Source: CAZADH01 sp964483805 (GTDB lineage: Bacteria; Muiribacteriota; Ozemobacteria; Ozemobacterales; Ozemobacteraceae). From it: a stretch of DNA of 22,858 nucleotides. Of the stretch, positions 22,479 to 22,858 are shown piece after piece. A program made the position numbers and the translations under genes. How positions within the stretch are numbered: the first letter of the stretch is position 1; each line of letters starts with the position of its first letter. Location of the stretch: positions 1 to 22,858 of the forward strand of contig CAZADH010000075.1 of the NCBI GenBank assembly GCA_964483805.1, read 5' to 3'. Under the pieces are notes generated by a model, which was not told the DNA's origin, ran no database searches, and saw nothing but the letters and a program-made list of their open reading frames with translations.

Positions 22479-22858
22479 ATGCATGACCGTTGGCGCGTTT
22501 GCGAGGTTGACGAAGCGTCGTTGACCCCGATCCTGCCGCACGCCGGCGGCGACCCACTGGCGGCACGGCTCATGTGGCTCCGGGGCATCCAGACCGCCGA
22601 ACAGGCCCGTCAGTATTTCCAGGCGCGCACCCGCAACCTGGCCTCGCCTTTTCTGCTGGGCGGCATGCACCGCGCCATCGATCGCATTCTCACCGCCGTC
22701 GAACGCGAAGAGTCGATCCGCGTGTACGGCGACCGCGACGTCGACGGGATCACCTCGACGGTGTTGCTCCTCGAAACCTTGCGCCAGATGACGCCACGCG
22801 TCGACTTCTGCGTGCCGTTGATCGAAGACGGCTACGGCCTCAACCCCGAACAACTGCA
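22479..22858 (+). CDS. recJ: Single-strand DNA exonuclease RecJ, 5' part only
   Basis: 126 codons are visible, open to the window end. RecJ degrades single-stranded DNA 5' to 3' in recombination and repair. The N-terminus has the usual RecJ layout: WLRGIQTAEQARQYF, ASPFLLGGMHRAIDRI, then DHH-family motif I as VYGDRDVDGITSTVLL (catalytic aspartates kept) and FCVPLIEDGYGLN. The usual Tyr of GDYD is Arg here. ATG 22479 is the only suitable start; it lies 15 bases after the HD-GYP stop, with no strong ribosome-binding site. Overlapping ATG in another frame at 22483 is not used. Confidence 0.9.
   Translation, partial: MHDRWRVCEVDEASLTPILPHAGGDPLAARLMWLRGIQTAEQARQYFQARTRNLASPFLLGGMHRAIDRILTAVEREESIRVYGDRDVDGITSTVLLLETLRQMTPRVDFCVPLIEDGYGLNPEQL

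Noticed and set aside
21705..22853. Open frame of 382 codons antisense to HD-GYP and recJ
   Set aside because: It is opposite the conserved HD-GYP and RecJ motifs and has no start signal.

Overview
The window is a GC-rich stretch of bacterial chromosome, densely packed, with five runs of exactly 10 N. It encodes a Gram-negative-type (diderm) cell: a lipoprotein, a TlpA-like periplasmic thioredoxin, a Wzz/Wzc-like chain-length protein and MurJ. Strong Shine-Dalgarno sequences occur in front of some genes, while others appear to have almost no leader. I cannot name the species. The mix of a 7TM-SpoIIE protein, HAMP-GAF-GAF-HD-GYP, a pentameric ligand-gated channel and unfamiliar membrane proteins would fit a little-studied or uncultured phylum, but that is a guess. 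I see no tRNA, rRNA, CRISPR array, insertion sequence or phage gene.

Layout. (a) 1-1754, minus strand: obg followed by nadD with a 4-base overlap, nadD running off the left edge. (b) 1823-1879: divergent promoters. (c) 1944-7463, plus strand: a surface-polysaccharide block with a DegT-type sugar aminotransferase, a 7TM/GAF/SpoIIE-like phosphatase with an altered active site, and a Wzz + tyrosine-kinase-like protein that lacks the usual C-terminal tyrosines. It ends at a perfect 15-bp hairpin. (d) 7556-12793, minus strand, read right to left: SAM methyltransferase, degenerate-methyltransferase/GT2 fusion, GT-C (ArnT/PMT-like) glycosyltransferase, and a Cys-loop-type ion channel. The spacings of 19, 32 and 67 bases suggest one operon. 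(e) 12979-14819, plus strand: an unknown multi-pass membrane protein, then a TetR regulator with a clear promoter and palindromic operator, ending in a strong terminator. (f) 14955-17757, minus strand: murJ, and upstream of it a two-gene unit made of a TlpA-like thioredoxin and a small secreted protein of two Cys/Gly/Ser repeats, closed by its own hairpin. (g) 17856-22858, plus strand: an unknown membrane protein overlapping a PhnD-like lipoprotein, which is 6 bases from a HAMP-GAF-GAF-HD-GYP c-di-GMP phosphodiesterase, followed by the start of recJ.

Most worth following up are the TlpA/Cys-repeat pair, the membrane protein-PhnD-HD-GYP signalling unit, the ion channel at the end of a glycosylation operon, and the atypical catalytic residues of the SpoIIE-like and Wzc-like proteins. 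The N runs fall inside genes and their length is arbitrary: the apparent frameshifts they cause in obg, the GT-C gene and the HD-GYP gene are assembly artefacts.
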